Shown piece by piece: positions 58,501 to 64,000 of a DNA stretch of 64,000 nt. Within the stretch, counting starts at the first letter, position 1. Every line of letters starts with the position of its first letter. The position numbers were made by a program, and so were the translations under genes. The DNA lies in NCBI GenBank assembly GCA_016709665.1, contig JADJMI010000015.1, positions 27,233 through 91,232 of the forward strand, read 5' to 3'. Source of the stretch: Betaproteobacteria bacterium. Its GTDB lineage: Bacteria > Pseudomonadota > Gammaproteobacteria > Burkholderiales > Usitatibacteraceae. The notes under the pieces were generated by a model, which made no database searches, was not told the DNA's origin, and saw nothing but the letters and a program-made list of their open reading frames with translations.

Positions 58501-58931
58501 CGATCGACCCGGCGGGCATCCGCCACGAGGACGTCGAGCGGCTGAGCTTCCCCGAAGCGCAGTTCGACCTCGTCATCAGCAACGACGTGCTCGAGCACGT
58601 GAACGACCCGCGCGCCGCCCTGCGCGAGATGCGGCGGGTCCTGCGCCCCGGCGGCGTGCTGCTCATGACGGTGCCCTTCCACGCGAACCTGGACACCAGC
58701 GTCACTCGGGCGGTGCTCGAGGGGCCTCGGCTCGTGCACCACCTGCCGCCGGTGGTCCACGTCAATCCGATCGCCGAGGACGGCTCCCTCGTCTTCACCG
58801 ATTTCGGCTGGGACTTCCTCGCGCAGATGCGCGAGGCCGGGTTCGCCGACGTGGCGCTGCACTTCTACTGGGACGAAACCAAGGGATACTTCGGCGTGGG
58901 CCAGCACTACATCCGGGCGCACCGCCCGTGA
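52503..58931 (+). CDS. 2142-residue fusion: methyltransferase, coiled coil, GT2, GT4, and three methyltransferase-type modules
   Basis: Start ATG 52503 overlaps the previous stop by 4 nt. Domains in order: class I methyltransferase 1-~235 (VLDVACGEGYG at 37-46); a long Ala/Glu/Arg coiled coil ~237-505; GT2 ~615-875 (VSVVIPIYGQLDYT, IVDDCSPDES, FLNNDTVVQQGW, YGEDSDLAFRVR); GT4 ~880-1250 (DHCTPTPDQDAGS, GGYQHTPNVDAVDWF, GIKGKIYTSLSYGLPCAS); zinc-ribbon ~1312-1356 (CDVCG, CTICG); a degenerate methyltransferase ~1370-1545; methyltransferase 3 ~1578-1820 (FLSIGSGNCDLEVN); second ribbon ~1900-1945; and methyltransferase 4 to the end (NDVLEHVNDPRAALREMRRVLRPGG). No membrane segment is seen. It probably finishes and caps the glycan; the coiled coil could set spacing, as in WbdD. 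Specific sugars cannot be told. Confidence 0.9.
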   Translation: MKFTGERYMPTEAGEIRLEHVHRYAVALAWARGKRVLDVACGEGYGTRLLATVAESVEGVDISADAVAHAKAAYGSVANASFREGSAARLPFGDRAFDLVVSFETLEHLAEQAEMIAEIRRVLRPDGLLVISSPNRPVYSRGGEFRNEFHVKELDHAELEALLRPAFPAIRYLGQRIAAGSLVQPLGAGAGPLEPWRDDGTELAPGLPAHDAPVYFIALCAASEALLPAAAASFVQASGEDLLERYRDHARWAVRADQELERTRGLFAQLQAEHEKVTVWAKQSDEEARRVAGLFTELQAEHAKIATWAKDLDREGAERLVQVAAGETKVRSLEETLAGERSSHEQERARLERDMQVVREDLGRVASQRQALDEAMKALQADLAKAQAETVEAKAQADGARAGALAEAGGAKVQVEALRTTADAAEARAREEHARAEAAEFQAKALAESLERALAERRGADDAREAILAHARAEADAAKAQAATLEAHARGLEGLANEHNRQLAAYAHSLSWRITAPLRVVAGWALGVALPAWRAALAGALGAGRALLRLAVASEFDRRKLRGKAFARLPALFRGTAFYASWQARQPEVAALASRLASGDPKLLGNLVARDDTSRRPRVSVVIPIYGQLDYTLRCIVSTLDVLSQASFELVIVDDCSPDESVETLAALPAIGFVGNDANQGFIRTCNHGARVARGEFLVFLNNDTVVQQGWLDELVRTFDDVPECGLAGSMLLYPDGRLQEAGGIIWSDGSGWNYGRLDDPSKPEYGYRRDVDYCSGASLMIRADLFAQLGGFDEHYLPAYGEDSDLAFRVRQAGKRVLYQPRSRVIHYEGITSGTDLSQGAKAYQVANAKKLFERWKGVLADHGTPGENPHLARDRSISGRVLVIDHCTPTPDQDAGSITTLNLMRILQSFGLKVTFIPEDNLLHLPRYSTDLERAGIECLVWPHVPSLKHHLATAGHAYDAIVLFRVENAMRHLDDIELHCPQAKVIFHTSDLHFLRTERQAELEDSDFLRRHAATLKDQELSTMRRCAATIVHSAAEKTLLDDLLGWKETSRIFVHGWAIPIPGTKVPFRDRDGMVFVGGYQHTPNVDAVDWFVTEIFPHVRNRLPAARFLIVGSKAPERFAALGVEGVEFVGFVPDLQDVFDRCRLSVAPLRYGAGIKGKIYTSLSYGLPCASTAVGAEGMGLVHGEDVLVADTPEALAGEIVRLHEDEALWNRLQAGGFEHLQARASLEAGRVAMESLLAAVGLAGRARRVSKEAPVDPPPAEVLVDGPEAYRRHLDTDLAMRRRTHDRRAIARLARKRPFVHEGRCDVCGQPRAIFRIDESALPEPPESADPAIALDRQLACTICGLRSHERALAVALRRLGAARAPDSPISALVIAQSAGLAAALPSHVANVRASFAAVPGPGAAPAGWRLAPADESMDAIACILPPGCEAFLDELLGEMHRVLRAGGTLLLSAPPDATPDWALAERLRGGPWTTVVADLHWADATGHLGVGACHWRATRGGDGAYERRIERELARYEDVEVVHDLPAIFHYWSHNHLRPIFEEAGIESMERFFASNLLAAAGRTGSSSPRFLSIGSGNCDLEVNVALALRELGATEFTIECLELNPDMLERGRQHAASHGVHRHVVFTRADFNAWTASGTYDGIMANQSLHHVTRLEFLFEQVKAALHDEGAFVVSDIIGRNGHMRWPEALDAVNELWRDLPESHKYNHALRRTEATYENWDCSTEGFEGVRAQDILPLLLASFHFRTFVAFGNVIDIFVDRAFGPNFRIDDPADCALIDRAHRIDEDGFRTGRLTPTHLIAVLGKRPVAQPFHSRSLRPEDCVRDPGLECRPGAAQAASPGTPATGTVVADRTGYEAFLASALAQGQRDVEERTIRERAPLGDSYAIEGWCEVCEAPRSFGVDITSGGERRADGLWVPNWRERCTCAACLLNTRQRVIAARAREVVRARGDAGADVYLTEQLTPIFAWLQGVPGARCVGSEYLGPGATGGTIDPAGIRHEDVERLSFPEAQFDLVISNDVLEHVNDPRAALREMRRVLRPGGVLLMTVPFHANLDTSVTRAVLEGPRLVHHLPPVVHVNPIAEDGSLVFTDFGWDFLAQMREAGFADVALHFYWDETKGYFGVGQHYIRAHRP

Positions 58932-58950
58932 CCGGCAGGAGAACGAAGCC

Positions 58951-59685
58951 ATGAAGGAATGCAGCAAGTCGATCCCGCGGCGCCTGGCGGACCCGAATTT
59001 CGCCACGCGCTATTTCGTGGGCGCGGGGCTCGACATCGGCGGCAAGCCCGACCCGCTCTCGCTCTACCTCGAGCTCTTCCCCCGGGCGAGCTCCGTGCGC
59101 ACCTGGGACTGGGAGGACGGCGACGCCCAGCACCTGGCGAGCGTCGCGGACGGCACTTTCGACTTCATCCACTCCAGCCACTGCCTGGAGCACCTGGTCG
59201 ACCCGCGCGAGGGCCTGCGCCACTGGTTCCGCGCCCTCAAGCCGGGCGGGCACCTCGTGGTCGCCGTGCCGGACGAGGACCTCTACGAACAGGGCGTCTT
59301 CCCGAGCACCTACAACAAGGACCACAAGCACACCTTCACCCTGTGGAAGCCGCGGTCCTGGAGCCCGGTGTCGATCAACCTGCTCGAGCTGCTGCCGACG
59401 CTGGGGCCGCAGGCCGAGGTTCTCAAGCTGGAACTGCTCCACGCGACCTATCGCTACGGCCTTCCCCGCTACGACCAGACCATGACCCCGGTCGCCGACT
59501 GCGCGATCGAGTTCGTGGTGAGGAAGCGCGAGGCGCGCGAGGTCGAGGCCGGCGGGCGCCTGCCGGGCACCGCGCAGCCCGAAGTCGAGACGCGCCGCCA
59601 CCTGAACCAGTACCGCGACGATCGCAAGTCGGTGATCGACGCGAACCCCGGACGCCCCCCGTTCAAGAACGAAGACCCCCTCTGA
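58951..59685 (+). CDS. Class I SAM methyltransferase
   Basis: 244 residues, ATG 58951 with AGGAG 10 nt upstream. Core: FVGAGLDIGGKPDPLSLYL (motif I), DWEDGDAQHLASV, FDFIHSSHCLEHLVDPREGL and ALKPGGHLVVAVPDEDLYEQG. The C-terminus is charged and low in order (NPGRPPFKNEDPL). The type is common in glycan loci, where substrates are rarely known. It lies 19 nt after the fusion gene and 16 nt before the next methyltransferase. Confidence 0.86.
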   Translation: MKECSKSIPRRLADPNFATRYFVGAGLDIGGKPDPLSLYLELFPRASSVRTWDWEDGDAQHLASVADGTFDFIHSSHCLEHLVDPREGLRHWFRALKPGGHLVVAVPDEDLYEQGVFPSTYNKDHKHTFTLWKPRSWSPVSINLLELLPTLGPQAEVLKLELLHATYRYGLPRYDQTMTPVADCAIEFVVRKREAREVEAGGRLPGTAQPEVETRRHLNQYRDDRKSVIDANPGRPPFKNEDPL

Positions 59686-59701
59686 GGGCAAAGGAGTCAC
59701 G

Positions 59702-60448
59702 ATGACGTCATACCTTCCCGAACTCGCCGGGCTCGCCAAGGGCCTTCGCAAGGGCCGCAACGTCTACGAGGGCTACCAGCGCGGATGGGGCCTGCAGTTC
59801 GGCGAGCTGCGCGCGGCCGTGCTCGCCGACCCGCTCTACCAGGAGGCGCTCGGCCTCGCCGAGGGGCGCACGATCATGGCCGAGTTCAACCGGATGAACA
59901 TCTTCCTGCTGCTGCGCTTCTACACGAGCGCGCTCGCCCCCGGCCACGTGATCGAGTTCGGCTCCTTCAAGGGCGGCAACGCCATCTTCATCGCGCACGT
60001 CGCCCGCACGCTGCACCCCGGCATGAAGGTCTACGCGCTCGACACGTTCGAGGGCATGCCGGAGACCGACAAGGCGGTCGACGCGCACAACGCGGGCGAT
60101 TTCGCGGGCGTGGACCTCGCGGAGCTGCGCCGGTACGCCGCCGCGCAGAAGCTGGACAACCTGGAGTTCGTGCAGGGTTTCTTCGAGAACACCGCACCGG
60201 GCGTGCTGGCGCGATCGGGGCCCATCGCGATCGCCCACATCGACTGCGACATCCTGCCGTCGGTGCAGTACTCGTACGAGGTGGTGAAGCCCTGCATGGT
60301 GCCCGGCGGCTACTACGTCTTCGACGACGCCACCGTGTCGAGCTGCATCGGCGCGACGGAGGTCGTCGAGGATCTCGTGATCCGGCGCGACGGCCTGAAT
60401 TCCGAGCAGATCTACCCGCACTTCGTGTTCCGGGCGCCGGGCGCCTGA
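59702..60448 (+). CDS. TylF-like class I SAM methyltransferase
   Basis: 248 residues, ATG 59702 with AAAGGAG 6 nt upstream. Motifs: VIEFGSFKGGNAIFIAHVA, KVYALDTFEGMPETDK, IAIAHIDCDILPSVQYSYE and GGYYVFDDATVSSCIGATE. This pattern, with D in AHIDCD and FDD as possible metal ligands, fits the TylF/CmcI-like branch. It is the last gene of the plus-strand operon; 16 nt separate it from the convergent operon. No stem with a T-run is visible there. Confidence 0.87.
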   Translation: MTSYLPELAGLAKGLRKGRNVYEGYQRGWGLQFGELRAAVLADPLYQEALGLAEGRTIMAEFNRMNIFLLLRFYTSALAPGHVIEFGSFKGGNAIFIAHVARTLHPGMKVYALDTFEGMPETDKAVDAHNAGDFAGVDLAELRRYAAAQKLDNLEFVQGFFENTAPGVLARSGPIAIAHIDCDILPSVQYSYEVVKPCMVPGGYYVFDDATVSSCIGATEVVEDLVIRRDGLNSEQIYPHFVFRAPGA

Positions 60449-60464
60449 AGCGCCCCGGGTCGCC

Positions 60465-63266
60465 TCAGCGCTCCAGCCGGAACTCGCGCAGGTAGGCCCA
60501 GTCCGCCGTCGGGTTTCCCGAAGGGGAAGACGCGATCACGGCGAGCGAGCCGCGCCCGTGGATGCCCGCGGGGACGGCCAGCCGGTGGCGCTTCCACCGC
60601 AAGGCGGCCTCGCCCGCCGCAGGCGGCTCGAGCGCCAGCCGGACCGATTGCCGCGTGCCTTCGGCGCCGGCGAACACGAATTCCAGCTGCATCCCGTCGG
60701 AGGCGGCGGTCGGCATGGCGAGCTCGACCGCCAGCCTGTCGCCCTCCGCGAAGCGCACGTCGTCGAACCCGATCCCGAATGGCGAGAGCACGATGCCCGT
60801 CGCGCGATCCTCGACGGCCATCACGAAGGCGCCCAGGCCGGATGGCGTGTCCACGCGCGCGTAGTCGGTGAGCCGCCCGGACGACCAGCCGGCGATGAAA
60901 TCCTCGAGCGGCGGCGGGGCGATCGCCCGCGATAGCCACGGCGTACGCCCCGACTGCAGGCTCGTGGCCGGCAGCCCGCTCATCAGCGGATCGGACACCA
61001 TGATCCGGATGATTCCCACGCCCGGCACCTCGCGGAAGTGCTTGCGCTGCGGCTCCGGTATCGCGTTGTGGAAGAAATTCAGGTTGGCGAAGCAGACGGC
61101 GAGGATGCTCGTCGGCAACCTCGCCGCGTCCTCCGGGTGCGCCGCCAGGCGGCGCAGGGTCAGCAGGTGCGTGGATTTCGAGAAGACGTAATGCGAGCCG
61201 AGGTACCGCATGCGCTCGGTCGGCGGCTCGCAGAGCACCGTCGGGGGCGTCCCCGAACCCGGCGGGTGGCGCGAGCGGTAATGCGCCACCAGCTCCGCCA
61301 GGCGCTGCTCGAGCGGCGTGACCGGCCGGTCGTAGTCGTTCTTCACCACGCCGGCGCGCAGGGGGCGGCGGCAATCCCAGCTGTTGTTGACGTAGGTGCC
61401 GATCACCTGGTCGCCGAAGGCCGCGAGCGCGAAAGCGAAGGCCGCGACCGCGAGCCCCAACGCCTCGCGCGGGGGTGTCGAGCCGCGCAGCGCGAGACCG
61501 GCCACGAGGGGCACGACGAAAGCCGCGCTCACCGACAGCGGGAAGAGATGCCGCCCCTGCGAGAAGAAGTTGAGCGTGGCGATGGCGCACAGGAGCCACG
61601 TGGCCGCGAGCGCGATCGCCCACGGGCGGCGCCGAAGCGCCGGCACGAGCGGCGCGAGCAGCGCGATCACCGCCGCCACGGCGATGAGGCGCGAGGTCGG
61701 GAGCCGGTGGAAGCCCAGGTCGTCCGGCTCGATCCAGCGATCGAGCGTGAGCACGTGCACGAAGGTCTGGCCGTAGCGCTCGACGGCGATGCGCGAGCCG
61801 GCCGCATCGAACACGGGGTTCATCCCTTCCCGCGCGAGCACGCGACCCTGCGGATCCGTGAGCCCGGCGAGCATCTCGGAGACCGCCATGATGCGCCCGG
61901 TCTGCGCGAGATTGCGATCGAACTGCTGCCCGGTCACGAACAGCGCGAGCGCCAGCGCCACGGCCGTCGCCAGGGGGCGGGACCGCAGCTCGTGCCAGGC
62001 GAAGTCGCGGATCGCCGACACCACCTGCGCCCCCCACGAGCCGGTCGCCCCCCCGGCCTGGGGCGACTCCGCCGCCTGCCGGGATACCACCTTCAGGAGA
62101 ATGAGCAGCGGGAGCACGAACACCACGGTCACCTTGGCCGCCACCGCCGCCCCCATCAGGATCCAGGCGGGCGCGAAGGGCAGCAGGGACGCCGCCATGA
62201 GCAGCGCGAGCATCGGCTCGTGATAGGACGTGCCCGCCGCGCTCAACGTCTCCGACAGGGAGACCAGGGAAAGCGCCGCCGCCGCGCAGGCGAGCGGACG
62301 GGCGCCCCCGAGCGCGGCCGGCATGGCCGCGCGCGCCGCCACGGGCCCGACGATCCAGAGCGCCGCCGACGCGAGCGTCGCGCCGATGGCCACCGAATAC
62401 TCGCCGTCCAGGATGCGAACCTGCGCGTTCAGGATCTCGAGGAAATTGGTGCCGACGAGGGTGTGGTCGTAGATGCCGGTGAGGGCGGTGCGCCAATCGG
62501 CGATGAGCACCGGCATCGTCGCCTTGTAGAAAAGCGAGTCGTAGGCCCCGTCGGGCAGCTTCGTCCGCAGCAGCACGAGCAGCAGCAGGGCGAGCGGCGG
62601 AACGTCCGTGACGGCGAGACGCGCGATGCAGGCGCGGTCCCGGCGAAGGAGCAGGAAGGCCGTGCCGGCCGACACGGCGGCGATGGCGAAGAACGCGGCG
62701 TCGCCCAGGGTGCGGCCCGGGGTGTACAGGACGACGAACGCCAGGGCCGAATGGATGACGGCCGCGGTGAGCAGGAACAGGACGACCTCGGCGACCGTGG
62801 AGAGGACGGACGCGTCGGGGGCGCGCGCCGCCCGTCCGGGCGCGAGCAGCCTCTCCGCCGCCACGCCGAGCCCGTACACGACGGCACCCAGGCCGATGAC
62901 GACGAACGTCCGCGGATAGGCGAGCGAAAGCTGGGCCACGACCCAGAGCAGGGGAATGAGGAGCGCGAACTGGGTCAGCGCGTAGGCGCGCCTCGCGGGC
63001 TCGCTGCGGGTGGCGAGCAGGTACAGCAGCCCCTGGACGCCCGACACGGCCAGCCAGGCGTGGATCTCGTCCCCGGCGATGTCTCGGCCGCAGGCGAACG
63101 ATCGCGAACCGGCCTGGTAGAAGCTGAACGCGGCGCCCAGGAGCACCGGCAGCAGGAGCAGCGGGCCGGAATCGAATTCCTCGTCGGATGCATTGCCGGC
63201 CCGGATCAGCCCCGCGACCAGCCCACGACCGCGATGCCGGCGGTGATGAGCGCGATGCCCGCCCAT
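60465..63266 (-). CDS. Large multi-spanning membrane protein, possibly a lipid-linked sugar transferase
   Basis: Up to 933 residues. The start is uncertain: the first in-frame ATG is at 63266, inside the SMR gene, and homology-like hydrophobic sequence begins only near FDSGPLLLLPVLLGAAFSFYQ (about 63180), so an alternative start is possible. At least ten hydrophobic helices lie in the first 560 residues (LLWVVAQLSLAY, VVLFLLTAAVIHSALAFVVLY, LALLLLVLLRTKL). A soluble C-terminal part of about 250 residues ends in a beta-rich domain (VELAMPTAASDGMQLEFVFAG). The layout recalls GT39/GT-C-type or lipid-A-sugar transferases, but no decisive catalytic motif was found. It follows an SMR/ArnE-like gene, which would fit lipid-carrier sugar handling. 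Confidence 0.7.
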   Translation of the reverse strand: MGGHRAHHRRHRGRGLVAGLIRAGNASDEEFDSGPLLLLPVLLGAAFSFYQAGSRSFACGRDIAGDEIHAWLAVSGVQGLLYLLATRSEPARRAYALTQFALLIPLLWVVAQLSLAYPRTFVVIGLGAVVYGLGVAAERLLAPGRAARAPDASVLSTVAEVVLFLLTAAVIHSALAFVVLYTPGRTLGDAAFFAIAAVSAGTAFLLLRRDRACIARLAVTDVPPLALLLLVLLRTKLPDGAYDSLFYKATMPVLIADWRTALTGIYDHTLVGTNFLEILNAQVRILDGEYSVAIGATLASAALWIVGPVAARAAMPAALGGARPLACAAAALSLVSLSETLSAAGTSYHEPMLALLMAASLLPFAPAWILMGAAVAAKVTVVFVLPLLILLKVVSRQAAESPQAGGATGSWGAQVVSAIRDFAWHELRSRPLATAVALALALFVTGQQFDRNLAQTGRIMAVSEMLAGLTDPQGRVLAREGMNPVFDAAGSRIAVERYGQTFVHVLTLDRWIEPDDLGFHRLPTSRLIAVAAVIALLAPLVPALRRRPWAIALAATWLLCAIATLNFFSQGRHLFPLSVSAAFVVPLVAGLALRGSTPPREALGLAVAAFAFALAAFGDQVIGTYVNNSWDCRRPLRAGVVKNDYDRPVTPLEQRLAELVAHYRSRHPPGSGTPPTVLCEPPTERMRYLGSHYVFSKSTHLLTLRRLAAHPEDAARLPTSILAVCFANLNFFHNAIPEPQRKHFREVPGVGIIRIMVSDPLMSGLPATSLQSGRTPWLSRAIAPPPLEDFIAGWSSGRLTDYARVDTPSGLGAFVMAVEDRATGIVLSPFGIGFDDVRFAEGDRLAVELAMPTAASDGMQLEFVFAGAEGTRQSVRLALEPPAAGEAALRWKRHRLAVPAGIHGRGSLAVIASSPSGNPTADWAYLREFRLER

Positions 63267-63561
63267 TGCGCCGGCCCGATCGGCTCGGAAAGCACGAGCC
63301 AGGACGCGAGGATGACGGCGATGAACTGGGCCGCCGCGAACGATTGCGCCACGTTGAGCGGCAGCGTGCGCAGCATGATCACGATGTAGATGAGGGCCGA
63401 GAGCCGAAGCAGGCGAAGCCGGCGAGCAGCCGCCAGTTGAGGGAACTGCATCCACCATTCGCCGCCGCCAAGTCGCGCCCCATCACGGCGCCGGTCTTCA
63501 TGAGGAGGTTCGCCATCACCGTAAGGGCGATCATCGCGGCGAACGACAGGACGATTCTCAT
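63206..63561 (-). CDS. Small SMR/ArnE-like membrane protein (one frame break)
   Basis: About 118 residues across two frames; start ATG 63561 overlaps the preceding methyltransferase stop (ATGA). Four hydrophobic helices: VLSFAAMIALTVMANLLMKTGA, RLLAGFACFGLSALIYIVIML, AQSFAAAQFIAVILASWLVL, GIALITAGIAVVGW. Size and layout fit the SMR superfamily, specifically ArnE/F-like flippase subunits or EamA half-proteins. The frame breaks near 63403; adding one C (GGCTCTCG to GGCCTCTCG) makes FACFGLSALIYIV. Transport of a lipid-linked sugar is inferred from the neighbours. Confidence 0.78.
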
Positions 63562-64000
63562 GGGGACCTCGCTTCGGGTTTGCGCGCGACGCCGACCACT
63601 TGCAGCCCCGCGCGCGACAGGCCGGGCAACCTCACCGTGACGTCGTCGATCCAGGCGAAGAAGCGCGTGATCGCGCGGATGCCCGGCACGTAGCGGAACG
63701 CGCGGTTGAAGACCAGCACGTCGCTGTTCATGAAGACGCAAAAACCGAAAAACCCGTACGTCTTCCAGGCTTCCGAGCGCAGTCCGGCGCGCTCGAGCAC
63801 CGGGACCGTCTCCCGGTAGAGCAGCGGGCGCTCGGTCTCGTGGTCGAGCGCCGGGGAGAGCCGGTAGATGACGGACCGCAGCCACCGCCAGAGGAAGAAA
63901 TCGCTCACCGGCTCGCGGTAGTGAAGCGCCCGCCGGGCTTGAGGATGCGGTGGATCTCCGAGAAAAGCTTCTGCCGGTCGTTCACGTGGTGGATGCCGCC
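63558..64000 (-). CDS. SAM methyltransferase, C-terminal part (5' end outside window, one frame break)
   Basis: At the right edge GGIHHVNDRQKLFSEIHRILKPGG (shown here only as the frame of 63928-64000) is a methyltransferase motif with the typical KPGG turn. The continuation YREPVSDFFLWRWLRS lies in another frame; one T near 63922 (TTCAC to TTCTAC) joins them. The downstream part (SEAWKTYGFFGFCVFMNSDVL, WIDDVTVRLPGLSRAGLQVVGVARK) fits the C-terminus of that family. Without the 5' end no substrate can be guessed. It overlaps the SMR gene by 4 nt, so it heads the minus-strand operon. Confidence 0.7.
   Translation of the reverse strand, partial: RHPPRERPAEAFLGDPPHPQARRALHYREPVSDFFLWRWLRSVIYRLSPALDHETERPLLYRETVPVLERAGLRSEAWKTYGFFGFCVFMNSDVLVFNRAFRYVPGIRAITRFFAWIDDVTVRLPGLSRAGLQVVGVARKPEARSP

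Noticed and set aside
52449..59006. A 2185-codon open frame antisense to the fusion gene
   Set aside because: Arg/Ala/Gly-rich product without motifs; long antisense frames are expected opposite GC-rich genes. The plus-strand reading has many recognised domains.

Overview
The window is high-GC DNA with very few non-coding gaps, dominated by two blocks: an array of secreted modular surface proteins (about 1-43600, mostly minus strand) and a polysaccharide synthesis/export locus (about 43840-64000). The Wzm/Wzt exporter pair, sugar-nucleotide enzymes, N-terminal signal peptides and an ECF sigma factor paired with a Ser/Thr kinase point to a Gram-negative bacterium. I would guess a betaproteobacterium (Usitatibacter-like), but this is inference from gene style only; no rRNA or ribosomal gene is present to test it.

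Block 1. Nine complete genes (2434-7648, 7903-10768, 11010-12527, 12622-17940, 18181-21348, 24621-25973, 27361-31394, 31548-36584, 40037-43584) encode proteins with completely different N-terminal 'heads': c-type haem-like motifs plus Ig repeats, Reeler/DUF11-like, lamin-tail-like, zinc peptidase plus beta-propeller, Cys-rich ephrin-receptor-like repeats, ELWxxDGT propeller, PQQ-like propeller, and parallel beta-helix. All end in the same roughly 255-residue tail, built of two copies of a ~125-residue module (core ISTRxxVxTGxxVxIGGF...TVVVRARGPSL...NDDW...GFAP...PGAYTAIV...TGVGIIEVF). A tenth gene running off the left edge (1-2157) is probably another member. In seven of the nine an InlB-B-like repeat with four cysteines sits directly before the tail. 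The 3' ends of five units carry an inverted repeat built on GGGGACAGGTG, and a sixth carries a different perfect 23-bp palindrome. Two pairs of these genes have recognisably related 5' leaders.

Within block 1 lie a plus-strand pair, a TPR/SPINDLY-type O-GlcNAc transferase (21459-23225) and a TPR-radical-SAM-SPASM enzyme (23222-24568), plus an ECF sigma factor (39457-40017) and a TPR-containing membrane Ser/Thr kinase (36710-39454). These are plausible modifiers and regulators of the surface proteins, but that link is inference from position.

Block 2. A minus-strand operon (UDP-sugar dehydrogenase, ManC, acyltransferase) diverges from a long plus-strand operon: UDP-glucuronate epimerase, Wzm, Wzt with a C-terminal extension, TylF-like methyltransferase, zinc-ribbon methyltransferase, a 2142-residue fusion of methyltransferase, coiled coil, GT2, GT4 and three further methyltransferase-type modules, and two more methyltransferases. 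Most junctions overlap by 4-11 nt. The fusion protein resembles in concept the chain-terminating, length-measuring WbdD enzymes of ABC-transporter O-antigen systems. A convergent minus-strand operon (methyltransferase, SMR/ArnE-like protein, large membrane protein) closes the window.

Eight genes show single-site frame breaks (near 1154, 7187, 8452, 30701, 43185, 44219, 63403, 63922). Several are one-base indels in short homopolymers, so sequencing/assembly error is the simplest explanation, although decay of some array members cannot be excluded. No tRNA, rRNA, CRISPR array, transposase or integrase was seen.
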